A program made the position numbers and the translations under genes. A stretch of DNA of 19,112 nucleotides. Origin: Thiomonas sp. Its GTDB lineage: Bacteria; Pseudomonadota; Gammaproteobacteria; Burkholderiales; Burkholderiaceae. Position 1 is the first letter of the stretch. Each line of letters starts with the position of its first letter. Below the pieces are notes generated by a model that saw only the letters and a program-made list of their open reading frames with translations, was not told the origin of the DNA and did no database searches. This document shows positions 1-6,679 of this stretch, in pieces. The stretch is from NCBI GenBank assembly GCA_027443745.1, contig DAIAZB010000471.1, forward strand, positions 1-19,112, read 5' to 3'.

Positions 1-133
1 CGGTGTGAATCCCTAGGATCCGCGCTGTCGCGCAGTTGTGCCGCAGAGGGCGACTGAGTGAATCCGCAGCACGCCTCAGGCCCCGGCACGCTGTGAAGGC
101 AAGTGGGGCATGTTCCGCACCAGAGGAGATCAG
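1..133 (+). promoter_or_regulatory. Candidate cobalamin riboswitch, 3' portion (cut by window start)
   Basis: Several blocks appear in the order and spacing of the cobalamin (B12) aptamer. GGTGTGAATCC (2-12) matches the conserved GUGxGAAxCC segment. CTGTCGCGCAGTTGT (25-39) resembles the CUGxCCCGCAACUGU core. GCCTCAGG (73-80) and GTGAAGGC (93-100) resemble the GCCACUG...GGGAAGGC pair, with GCC able to pair with GGC. CCAGAGGAGATCAG (120-133) resembles the closing CCAGGAGACCUG box. The 5' part of the aptamer lies outside the window. Several usually invariant bases differ (ACUGU reads GTTGT, CACUG reads CTCAG, GGGAAG reads GTGAAG), so it may be divergent or decayed. The Shine-Dalgarno sequence AGAGGAGA of the next gene lies inside the last box, which would fit control of translation initiation. 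The match is by eye, without a covariance model. Confidence 0.55.
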
Positions 134-134
134 A

Positions 135-641
135 ATGGGCAACAACTATTGGGCACACCTCGCACGTCATATTTTGCTGGTCACGGCCCTGCTCGTTGGC
201 AGCGCCACGCATGCATACGCCGACAACCCCTCCATGATGAAAGACTTCAATTTTGAGAAGCCGGCCTTCATTCATGACCTGCCTTTCGCAAAATACAAGT
301 TGGTCTTGCAGGTCAGCAGCGACGATCAGCAGTTGTGGGCCCTCACGCTGAACAACGCTCAAAACGTGCTGGACAACCTCGGCCAAGGAAACGTGCGCAT
401 CGTGGTTGTCGCCTACGGTCCAGGGCTCCTGATGCTGTTGAAGAACAGCCCTGTCGCTGAACGTCTCGCAGCACAAAACGCCGAGGGCATCGAGTTCGAC
501 GCCTGCCACGTCACCATGGAAGGGATGGCCAAAAAACTCGGGCACATGCCCGTGCTAGCTCCCAGCGCCGTGATCGTCCCGGGGGGTGTCGTGCGTCTCA
601 TGCAACTCGAAAAAAATGGCTTTGCCTATGTCAAGCCATAA
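135..641 (+). CDS. Secreted DsrE-like family protein (first paralog)
   Basis: A 168-residue protein. The ATG at 135 is chosen because AGAGGAGA lies 5 bases upstream and because a signal peptide starts there: basic N-end, hydrophobic core about 12-22, likely cleavage after AYA at residue 29. The mature part looks like the DsrE/DsrF/YchN fold (COG1416-type): a beta strand (KLVLQVS, 55-61), a helix with NNAQNVLDNL, then strand VRIVVVAYGPG (87-97). A single mature cysteine, Cys124, sits in the FDACHVTM segment where this family has its conserved cysteine. The C-end GVVRLMQLEKNGF is typical of the family. Cytoplasmic DsrE relatives carry or transfer sulfane sulfur, but no biochemical role is proven for exported versions. 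It follows a riboswitch-like leader and precedes a porin and a second paralog. Family assignment is fairly sure; function unknown. Confidence 0.8.
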   Translation: MGNNYWAHLARHILLVTALLVGSATHAYADNPSMMKDFNFEKPAFIHDLPFAKYKLVLQVSSDDQQLWALTLNNAQNVLDNLGQGNVRIVVVAYGPGLLMLLKNSPVAERLAAQNAEGIEFDACHVTMEGMAKKLGHMPVLAPSAVIVPGGVVRLMQLEKNGFAYVKP

Positions 642-745
642 CGGCGTTCAAGCCTGAGCACCCCATCGCCGACACCGGCGAATCGCGGTGGGCGGCGTCA
701 AGAACCGGACGCGAAATCAATGGCATCCGTGCTGAAGTCATATCC

Positions 746-780
746 ATACGGTCATCGGCGCACAACGCCCTTGACCGTAT
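746..780. repeat. Perfect 9-bp inverted repeat with inner stem
   Basis: ATACGGTCA (746-754) and TGACCGTAT (772-780) are perfect reverse complements. Between them GGCG (757-760) and CGCC (766-769) form an inner 4-bp stem with loop CACAA, separated from the outer stem by TC/CT mismatches. No T-run follows, so it is not a standard intrinsic terminator. It could be an operator for a dimeric regulator or an RNA hairpin in the porin leader. The sequence does not show which. Confidence 0.6.
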
Positions 781-822
781 AAGCCCGCATCATGTTTACC
801 CTGATATTTATGATTTTGTTGA

Positions 823-915
823 GGACTATTTATTTATTTTGTTTGCCTGCGGGAATTTTTTAGTAGATAGTTCAAAGCAGATGCAGATTGACTGCACCGA
901 CCTTTGAACTGGGGG
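823..915 (+). promoter_or_regulatory. Structured 5' leader of the porin gene with competing helices
   Basis: AGTTCAAAG (869-877) pairs perfectly with CTTTGAACT (902-910). Inside lies a second stem, TGCAG (882-886) with CTGCA (892-896), around loop ATTGA. The outer stem ends directly at the GGGGG Shine-Dalgarno (911-915). The left arm overlaps an alternative 12-bp helix: 823-834 (GGACTATTTATT) can pair with 862-873 (AGTAGATAGTTC), three pairs being G-U. The two structures exclude each other because both use 869-873. This is the layout of a leader that switches between two folds. The pairing is read directly; the regulatory role is inference, and the second helix lies in AT-rich sequence where chance pairing is easier. 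Confidence 0.45.
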
Positions 916-919
916 CAAT

Positions 920-2284
920 ATGTTTCATAAGAATGATCTCGTTACATTTCTCGGAATTTTGGTTTTGGCTGCCACACAATGCCTACCCGCAGAGGCTGCC
1001 AATTGGTTCAAGATCCAAGGCATCTCCAATCCAGCATGGGGCAGAGGCAAGGTGTTGGGCTGGTTGGAACCCGACTATTCCACGATTGATGGAAGTAACG
1101 TGAATGTGAACGGGCACTCCTATCCCATCAAGCCCAATCTGATCGGCCCGGAATTCAGCAATAGCAGCAAGCTGACCATGCAGCGCGCGCGACTCATGCT
1201 GCGCGGGGAACTGAACCCCGACATCTCCTATTTTCTCGCCGGGGAATTCGGAGATAACGGCTACAACTATTCCAATGGCCAGTATTCGCCACAGGTCATT
1301 GATGCGCATATGACGTTCAGCAATGATATTCCCGGCGCCAGAATACAAGCCGGTATCATCCATGCCCCAGGGCCTGAAGGCGCGATGCAAGGGTATATGG
1401 CATATAATTTCATCGACGTATTCCCATCGGTCATCGGGCAATTGATGCAGCCCAATTTCTATAGCAAGAATACAAAATATAACTACAATCCCGCAAGCGG
1501 GGGATATCTTGTTCCGGGATCCGACTTATCCAGTGTAAACGGCTTTAGATATCCGGGCATTCAGGCGCTTGACTGGTTTGATTTACGCAAAAATCTCGAA
1601 CTTGCTTATGGAGCAATGTTGGGCAGTTACGGTAATCAATTTGAATCCAATTCTTCCAATGGACCCATCGTCGCGGGAAGATTACAGCTCTCCTACCTTT
1701 ATGGAGGGGGAGGAAGTTTTTTCCGGAATGATTTGACAGGCTTTGTCTGGGCTCAGCAAGCACGGCCACAATTGAATGGCATCTCCAATACCATGCGGCG
1801 GGAAGGATTCGGCGTCACCTACAGGCAGGGCTACATGGAAACCGGTGCGCGCAGTCTCAAGGCCGAATATATGGCTGGCACTGGCAATATTGCCGCTCCT
1901 GCCCCGTTTAACCAGGAACCTGGACTTGTACCTGCTCAATATCAAACGACATTCTTCCCAGGGAGCAACAACAAGGCATCCGGCTACTATGTATCAGTAG
2001 GCTATTTTGTAGCGCCAAAAGTCGAACTGAATGCCCGCTATGATTATTATGACAGGCTTCCTAATATTCCCGCTCAGGAGCGCGTCTTCACAAATATCGG
2101 CATCGGTGCTCAATATCATATAACACCGGTGACGAGAATCGTCGCCGATTATTTCATCAGAAAAACGGACATACCTAATCCAGGCGCCATTGGCCAACCC
2201 GGAAATCCCCAGCTCGTCCAGGCAACAAACATTGCACATGCGACTGGAAATGAATTCGATATTTATGCCATCTACGCATTCTGA
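920..2284 (+). CDS. Outer-membrane porin, phosphate-selective porin O/P-like
   Basis: A 454-residue protein with signal peptide (hydrophobic core LVTFLGILVLAA, likely cleavage after AEAA near residue 27). The mature chain has alternating aromatic and polar strands and ends in DIYAIYAF; a terminal Phe is the usual BamA recognition signal of outer-membrane barrels. The segment MQRARLMLRGELNPDISYFL (about 86-105), followed by AGEFGDN, resembles the early strands of OprO/OprP-type porins. The start ATG has GGGGG 4 bases upstream. The mature protein has no cysteine. Base composition is clearly more AT-rich than the surrounding genes, with many ATT, AAT and TAT codons, suggesting acquisition from elsewhere. 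The genes on either side encode secreted DsrE-like proteins, so it may carry a substrate those proteins handle. Substrate cannot be read from sequence. Confidence 0.8.
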   Translation: MFHKNDLVTFLGILVLAATQCLPAEAANWFKIQGISNPAWGRGKVLGWLEPDYSTIDGSNVNVNGHSYPIKPNLIGPEFSNSSKLTMQRARLMLRGELNPDISYFLAGEFGDNGYNYSNGQYSPQVIDAHMTFSNDIPGARIQAGIIHAPGPEGAMQGYMAYNFIDVFPSVIGQLMQPNFYSKNTKYNYNPASGGYLVPGSDLSSVNGFRYPGIQALDWFDLRKNLELAYGAMLGSYGNQFESNSSNGPIVAGRLQLSYLYGGGGSFFRNDLTGFVWAQQARPQLNGISNTMRREGFGVTYRQGYMETGARSLKAEYMAGTGNIAAPAPFNQEPGLVPAQYQTTFFPGSNNKASGYYVSVGYFVAPKVELNARYDYYDRLPNIPAQERVFTNIGIGAQYHITPVTRIVADYFIRKTDIPNPGAIGQPGNPQLVQATNIAHATGNEFDIYAIYAF

Positions 2285-2321
2285 TTCAAAACTCCTTCTC
2301 CCTCAACCTTCGCTCACAACC

Positions 2322-2825
2322 ATGAAATCCATTCAAAAAACATTTGCGGCATTATTTTTTTGCGTCGCTGGAATCTCGCTGGCTGCAGCAGCCACCAGCA
2401 CGGACGCGATTCATGTCGACATTCCCGTCAAGCTCAAGCAGACCAATGTCGTCTTCAATATGGACCACCTCGCTTTTCTGGGTGATCTTCCTTTCGGCAT
2501 GGATTACATGCATTTGCTCTCCATGCGGATGAAGAAAGATCACACCCCTGGAAAGATCATTGGTGTTTTCCACGGCCCTGCTGCCTACATGCTGCTCAAC
2601 GACAAGGCTTACGACGCGGCGCGGCATGTGGTCACCGGCAACCCTTATGCCAAGACCGTTGCCGAGCTTCAGAAAGAGGGGGTGCAGATTGAAGAATGCG
2701 CTGTATCGATGAAAGGCCATCATTGGGGTAACGCAGATCTCCTGCCCGGCGTTTTGGTCAATGCTGGTGCCGTTGGGCGGATCATTCAACTGGTCCAGGA
2801 CGGCTACGTGCAGATCCAACCGTGA
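2322..2825 (+). CDS. Secreted DsrE-like family protein (second paralog)
   Basis: A 167-residue protein starting at ATG 2322, 37 bp after the porin stop. Starts further upstream would lie within the porin gene in another frame and would lack a signal peptide. MKSIQKTFAALFFCVAGISL followed by an Ala-rich stretch is a signal peptide with cleavage near residue 23-25; LFFC is not a lipobox. The mature part aligns by eye with the protein at 135-641: GKIIGVFHGPAAYMLL matches the GP strand-helix segment, IEECAVSM (Cys126) matches the conserved-cysteine segment, and GRIIQLVQDGY matches the C-end. It differs in being rich in Met and His (for example MDYMHLLSMRM, KGHHW), which may indicate metal binding, though that is speculative. 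No clear Shine-Dalgarno is visible, so translation may be coupled to the porin. Function unknown. Confidence 0.8.
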   Translation: MKSIQKTFAALFFCVAGISLAAAATSTDAIHVDIPVKLKQTNVVFNMDHLAFLGDLPFGMDYMHLLSMRMKKDHTPGKIIGVFHGPAAYMLLNDKAYDAARHVVTGNPYAKTVAELQKEGVQIEECAVSMKGHHWGNADLLPGVLVNAGAVGRIIQLVQDGYVQIQP

Positions 2826-2914
2826 CACTGCACCTGACTTTCATGGCCATCGTCATGGCGAGTTGGACGCATCTCTCGGCGATCCCAGCCTGACGCTTGG
2901 CCCCGCCTGCAGAC

Positions 2915-2951
2915 AGGCTCCCGTGGAGAGAGGGCGACAACGCGGGAGCCT
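2915..2951 (+). terminator. Candidate weak terminator hairpin
   Basis: AGGCTCCCG (2915-2923) pairs perfectly with CGGGAGCCT (2943-2951). A U-G and a G-C pair extend the stem to 11 bp around a 15-base loop. It is followed only by TTTGAT rather than a long T-run, so termination may be inefficient or factor-assisted. Position about 90 bp after the second DsrE-like gene fits the end of that transcription unit. Confidence 0.4.
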
Positions 2952-3041
2952 TTGATCCAGCGCGCTGCGACCTGGTCTCCACGACTGCACGCCTTCAGAG
3001 CCACGAGGAGCCCTTCATCGGCGCATCATCGTTGTTCCTCA

Positions 3042-3070
3042 TGGAAGCCTGCTGCTCGCTGGGCTATAGT
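3042..3070 (+). promoter_or_regulatory. Candidate sigma-70 promoter for the CBS gene
   Basis: TATAGT (3065-3070) is a good -10 element. A poor -35 match, TGGAAG (3042-3047), lies 17 bases upstream. The gene start is 44 bases downstream of the -10, a normal leader length. The weak -35 makes this tentative. Confidence 0.35.
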
Positions 3071-3113
3071 GGTTCCATAGCCATCGGGCAGGGGCGGCGA
3101 CGAGGAGACAGTC

Positions 3114-3620
3114 ATGCAAGTCAGCGATATTTTGAGAGTCAAGGGCAGTGCGCTGTTCACGGTGGCGCCTGACACAGCCCTGCTCGAAGCAGCACGCACG
3201 ATGACGCAGCATGACGTGGGCTCGCTGGTCGTGATGCGGGCTGGCCATCTGGCGGGCATGCTCACCTTCCGCGAAGTCATTGCCGCGCTGGCCGGCGCGC
3301 AACCGGGCGAAGCCCAGGTGGCCGACGTGATGCTGGGCGAGCCTGTGCATTGCACACCCCAGACGGGTCTGGACGAGTTGCGCCGCCTGATGCTGGAGAG
3401 CCACACCCGCTACATGCCGGTGATGGAAGGCACCACCCTGCTCGGGGTGATTTCTTTCCATGATGTGGCACGCGCCGTGGTGCAGGAGCAAGACTTCGAG
3501 AACCGCATGCTCAAGGCCTATATCCGTGACTGGCCACAGGACGATGCACAGTCCCCGAGCCCGGCGACAGGGACGCCGCCCGCATCGGCAACCATCCAGC
3601 CGCTTTCACGCAGCATTTGA
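3114..3620 (+). CDS. Two-CBS-domain protein
   Basis: A 168-residue soluble protein with Shine-Dalgarno GAGGAGA just before the ATG. Two CBS (Bateman) repeats are visible. The first covers about residues 5-60 (VSDILRVKGS, TQHDVGSLVVM, GMLTFREVIAAL). The second covers about 68-126 (VADVMLGEP, SHTRYMPVMEG, LLGVISFHDVARAVV). The tail has a basic/aromatic segment, ENRMLKAYIRDWP, followed by a Pro/Ala/Ser-rich end. CBS pairs bind adenine nucleotides such as AMP, ATP or S-adenosylmethionine and usually regulate a partner. Here there is no attached enzyme or channel domain, so the partner is unknown. It is probably monocistronic: about 200 noncoding bases separate it from yqiA. Confidence 0.85.
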   Translation: MQVSDILRVKGSALFTVAPDTALLEAARTMTQHDVGSLVVMRAGHLAGMLTFREVIAALAGAQPGEAQVADVMLGEPVHCTPQTGLDELRRLMLESHTRYMPVMEGTTLLGVISFHDVARAVVQEQDFENRMLKAYIRDWPQDDAQSPSPATGTPPASATIQPLSRSI

Positions 3621-3654
3621 TTCGAGACCCAGGGCGCTCACAAGACCGCAACTC

Positions 3655-3670
3655 CCTCAAAACGTTGAGG
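3655..3670. repeat. Small 6-bp hairpin after the CBS gene
   Basis: CCTCAA and TTGAGG form a perfect 6-bp stem with loop AACG, 34 bases after the CBS stop codon. No T-run follows on either strand, so a terminator role is uncertain. The rest of 3621-3818 holds no gene or clear signal. Confidence 0.3.
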
Positions 3671-3818
3671 AAACGCTGGGATGGTCTGCTTCTTCGAGAG
3701 GCGGCAGGACCCCATCAAGGGCGCCTGACTTCCAAGCAGACGCCCAGCCCGCCAGTCCCGGTTTCCAGCCGCTAGGATTGCGGGTTTTGCGCTGGCATAC
3801 CCGTGCAAACAACTCTGC

Positions 3819-4457
3819 ATGCCTGCACCCACCCCTCTGCTGTATCTGCACGGTTTCCGCTCCTCGCCCCAGTCGGCCAAGGCGCTCGTCACCGGCGCGC
3901 GCCTGCAAGTCATCCGCAATGAGCGCCGCAGGCGCGGGTTGGAGCCGGTGCAATGGCTGTGCCCGCAACTGCCGCCTTCCCCAGCACAGGCCATGGCTGA
4001 GATGCTGGCACTGGTGGGCCATGTCGCTCCGGGGCGCCTGGCGCTGGTGGGCAGTTCGCTGGGCGGCTTCTATGCCACCTATCTGGCGCACCATCTGCAG
4101 GCACGCGCCGTGCTTTTGAACCCGGCGGTGAACCCGGCACGTGATTTGCGCACGCAGATTGGCGCGCTCACGGCCTGGCACGACCCGCAGTCCGCATTGC
4201 ACTTCACGGCGGAGCATGTCCACGAACTCCATGCACTCGAAGTCGGCAGCCTGACCAGCGCCGTGCCCGAGGCTTCACGTTATCTTGCCCTGATTGCGCA
4301 GGACGACGAGGTGCTCGACTGGCGTGAAATGGCCGCACGCTACGCTGGCGGCCATTTGCGCATCGTGCCGCGCGGCGGCCACGCACTCACGGATTACGCC
4401 ACGCATCATCTCGACGCCGTGCTGGATTTTCTCGGCATTCATGCTGACGTGGCGTGA
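3819..4457 (+). CDS. yqiA: YqiA-type alpha/beta-hydrolase esterase
   Basis: A 212-residue protein that matches the YqiA/UPF0227 alpha/beta-hydrolase family in length and motifs. LLYLHGFRSSP (7-17) carries the oxyanion-hole HGF. GSSLGG (78-83) gives the nucleophile elbow with Ser80. QDDEVLDW (161-168) supplies the acid, Asp162 or Asp163. RGGHAL (185-190) supplies the catalytic His188. All three catalytic positions are present. YqiA hydrolyses short acyl esters in vitro and its cell role is poorly defined. It has no signal peptide and should be cytoplasmic. No strong Shine-Dalgarno precedes the ATG at 3819, but the protein begins at the expected point. It lies 21 bp before the exoribonuclease gene and is probably in the same transcript. 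Confidence 0.85.
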   Translation: MPAPTPLLYLHGFRSSPQSAKALVTGARLQVIRNERRRRGLEPVQWLCPQLPPSPAQAMAEMLALVGHVAPGRLALVGSSLGGFYATYLAHHLQARAVLLNPAVNPARDLRTQIGALTAWHDPQSALHFTAEHVHELHALEVGSLTSAVPEASRYLALIAQDDEVLDWREMAARYAGGHLRIVPRGGHALTDYATHHLDAVLDFLGIHADVA

Positions 4458-4478
4458 CCCTCACCCATTCCGACTCAC

Positions 4479-6608
4479 GTGACCTACATCCTTTTCGAAG
4501 ACACGGGCAAACTTGCCACCGGCCGCATCATGAGCCAGGCCGACACCTCGATGCAGGTGGAACTGGCCAGCGGCAAACGCCAAAAGATCAAGGCCCAGCA
4601 AGCACTGTTGCCGTTCGACGCGCCCGCACCGCATGAGTTGCTGGCTTGGGCGCAGGCGCAGCAGGATGGCATCGAGCTCGACTTGCTGTGGGAGTTTGCG
4701 CCGGAAGACGAATTCGGCTTCGGCGTGGTGGCGGCGGATTATTACGGTGGCAAACCCACGCCGCAACAACAGGCCGCCGTGCTGCTGCGCCTGCACGGCG
4801 CACCGCACTACTTCCAACGCCGTGGCAAGGGGCTGTTCCGCAAAGCCAGCCAGGAGACGGTGCAGGCGGCGCTGGCCGGCATGGCGCGCAAGGAGGCTCA
4901 GCAACGACAGATCGAGGCCGATGCACAAGCCCTGGTGAACGGCCACTGCCCCGATGCCATTGCCGCCAAGCTCTACGCCCTGCTGTTCAAGCCCGACAAG
5001 AACAGTGTGGAATACAAGACCCTGGCGCAGGCGGTGAAGCAAAGCGGCCATGGAGCGCTGCATTTGCTGCGGGCGGCGGGAGCCATTGCGTCGCCCTGGC
5101 ATTTCCATATGCAACGTTTTTTGCTGGAGCATTTCCCCAAGGGCACCTGTTTCGCCGATCTGCCGCTGTCGACGCCCGACGTCGGGGATTTGCCGCTGGC
5201 TGAGGTGCAGGCGTTTTCCATCGACGATTCCGCGACGACCGAGATCGATGACGCGCTGTCGGTGCAGCGGCTGGACGGTGGTGGCGTGGTGCTTGGCATT
5301 CACATCGCCGCGCCGGCGCTGGCCCTGGCACGCGACAGCGCCTGGGACCAGGCGGCGCGCGCGCGCATGTCCACCGTCTACATGCCCGGCGACAAGATCA
5401 CCATGCTGCCCGAGGCGCTGGTGCAGAGCTTCACCCTGGCCGAAGGCAGCAGCCGCCCAGCCGTCAGCCTCTATGTCACACTGGACGCGAACCTCGCCAT
5501 GCAGAGCCACGAGACGCGTGTGGAGCGCGTGCCGATTGCCGCCAACCTGCGCCACGATCTGCTGGACGCCGCAGTGACGGAAGATGCCCTGAATGGCGTC
5601 GACCCGGCACCCGACCTGGCCTTCGCCACAGATCTGGCCCTGCTCTGGCGCATCGCCAACAAACTCAAGAGCGGACGTGAAGCCGTGCGCGGCCGGCCGG
5701 AGCGCCCGGGCGGGGTGGACTACAGCTTTCGCGTCACCGGTCTGGAGCAGGGGGAGGACGCAGCGCGGGTGGACATCGTGCCGCGCCGCCGCGGCGCGCC
5801 GCTGGACCTCATCGTCGCCGAGCTCATGATTCTGGCCAACGCCACCTGGGGCGGCTGGCTGGCCGAACTGGGACTGCCCGGCATTTACCGCAGCCAAAGC
5901 GGCATGGGTGCCAACCTGCGCACCCGCATGGGCACCAAGCCGGCACCGCACCAGGGCTTGGGCGTGGCCCAGTACGCCTGGTGCACCTCGCCGCTGCGGC
6001 GCTACACCGACCTGGTGAACCAGGGGCAGATCATCGCCGCCGCGCGTCATGGCCGCACTGCCTTGCTCGCGGTGCCCTATAAGCCAAAGGATGCGCAACT
6101 CTTCGCCATCGTCGGCGCCTTCGAAGAGGCCTACAAGGCCTATGCCGACTTCCAGAACGGCATGGAACGCTACTGGACCCTGCGCTATCTGCAACAGGAA
6201 GGCATTAGCGAGCGCGAAGCCGCTGTGCTGCGCGACGGGTTGGTGCGGATAGACGGCCTGCCGCTGGTGCTGCAGGCGCAGGGAGCGCAGGACCAGCCGC
6301 GCGGCACCCGCGTGCGCGTGCAGTTCGGTCAACCCGACCTGATCACACTGGAGCAGCCGTGCAAGGTAGTCGAGGTGCTGCGCGACATGGCCGCGACCGG
6401 CGGGGAAGCAGTGCAGGTGGATGAACCAGCCGAGGAGGACGACGCTGCCGCCCTCGCCACGGGCCTACACCTGGCCGTGGACGAAGCCGAGGCAGAAACC
6501 GAGGTCGCAGCCGAGGCGGGCGCCGATACGGCCGTGAGCGACACCACCGGAACCGCGGAGGCTGCCAAGGATGCAAACGCCGCCGACGCGTCCCCAGCCA
6601 CGGCCTGA
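4479..6608 (+). CDS. rnb: RNase II family (RNB-domain) exoribonuclease
   Basis: A 709-residue protein beginning at GTG 4479. The N-end (ILFEDTGKLATGRIM, then GKRQKIKAQQ) fits the start expected for betaproteobacterial RNB proteins. The RNB catalytic core begins near residue 240: AFSIDDSATTEIDDALSV (245-262) holds the acidic cluster Asp249, Asp250, Asp257 and Asp258 that binds Mg2+. GIYRSQ carries the conserved Arg471, and CTSPLRRYTDLVNQ is the other family signature. It degrades single-stranded RNA 3' to 5' in the cytoplasm. After about residue 630 the chain becomes an Ala/Glu/Asp-rich low-complexity tail of roughly 70 residues, longer than needed for the fold. The S1-like part before the tail looks reduced. 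It may be RNase II or a related RNB protein; the symbol is provisional. Confidence 0.88.
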   Translation: MTYILFEDTGKLATGRIMSQADTSMQVELASGKRQKIKAQQALLPFDAPAPHELLAWAQAQQDGIELDLLWEFAPEDEFGFGVVAADYYGGKPTPQQQAAVLLRLHGAPHYFQRRGKGLFRKASQETVQAALAGMARKEAQQRQIEADAQALVNGHCPDAIAAKLYALLFKPDKNSVEYKTLAQAVKQSGHGALHLLRAAGAIASPWHFHMQRFLLEHFPKGTCFADLPLSTPDVGDLPLAEVQAFSIDDSATTEIDDALSVQRLDGGGVVLGIHIAAPALALARDSAWDQAARARMSTVYMPGDKITMLPEALVQSFTLAEGSSRPAVSLYVTLDANLAMQSHETRVERVPIAANLRHDLLDAAVTEDALNGVDPAPDLAFATDLALLWRIANKLKSGREAVRGRPERPGGVDYSFRVTGLEQGEDAARVDIVPRRRGAPLDLIVAELMILANATWGGWLAELGLPGIYRSQSGMGANLRTRMGTKPAPHQGLGVAQYAWCTSPLRRYTDLVNQGQIIAAARHGRTALLAVPYKPKDAQLFAIVGAFEEAYKAYADFQNGMERYWTLRYLQQEGISEREAAVLRDGLVRIDGLPLVLQAQGAQDQPRGTRVRVQFGQPDLITLEQPCKVVEVLRDMAATGGEAVQVDEPAEEDDAAALATGLHLAVDEAEAETEVAAEAGADTAVSDTTGTAEAAKDANAADASPATA

Positions 6609-6679
6609 TCGATCCGATCACCTCACGGATCAACCATCGCGTCCGCTGTCACCTGCCCTGCCCCGCCAGTCCATTGCGC

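Larger units (their letters stand above)
642..919 (+). other. Noncoding stretch between DsrE-like gene and porin
   Basis: No credible gene is seen in these 278 bases. The first third is GC-rich and contains a small hairpin (CGCCG/CGGCG, 667-680) with no T-run, so not a convincing terminator. From about 780 the sequence turns strongly AT-rich, as expected for a promoter and leader region. Two larger two-tier hairpins (746-780 and 869-910) and a competing helix are described separately. I could not fix a sigma-70 promoter: TTGACC at 771-776 has no good -10 element at normal spacing. Confidence 0.6.
2826..3113 (+). other. Noncoding stretch after the DsrE-porin module
   Basis: These 288 bases show no credible gene. 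They contain the hairpin at 2915-2951 and, near the right end, a candidate promoter and the Shine-Dalgarno GAGGAGA for the CBS-domain gene. Short open frames here have no ribosome site or recognisable product. Confidence 0.55.

Noticed and set aside
36..134. N-terminal extension of the first DsrE-like gene starting at base 36
   Set aside because: The extension is Arg/Ala-rich, lies in the riboswitch-like leader and would bury the signal peptide. ATG 135 has a strong ribosome site.
642..700. Intrinsic terminator after the first DsrE-like gene
   Set aside because: A 5-bp GC hairpin (667-680) exists but no T-run follows, so read-through into the porin remains possible.
2322..2400. Lipoprotein signal in the second DsrE-like protein (LFFC)
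   Set aside because: The residues before the cysteine do not fit a lipobox, and a normal AAA cleavage site lies about 10 residues later.
4461..6332. A 623-codon open frame on the minus strand opposite the exoribonuclease gene
   Set aside because: The product is His/Gln/Arg/Ala-rich with no recognisable domain. It mirrors the codon bias of the clear RNB gene on the plus strand, a common artefact in GC-rich DNA.
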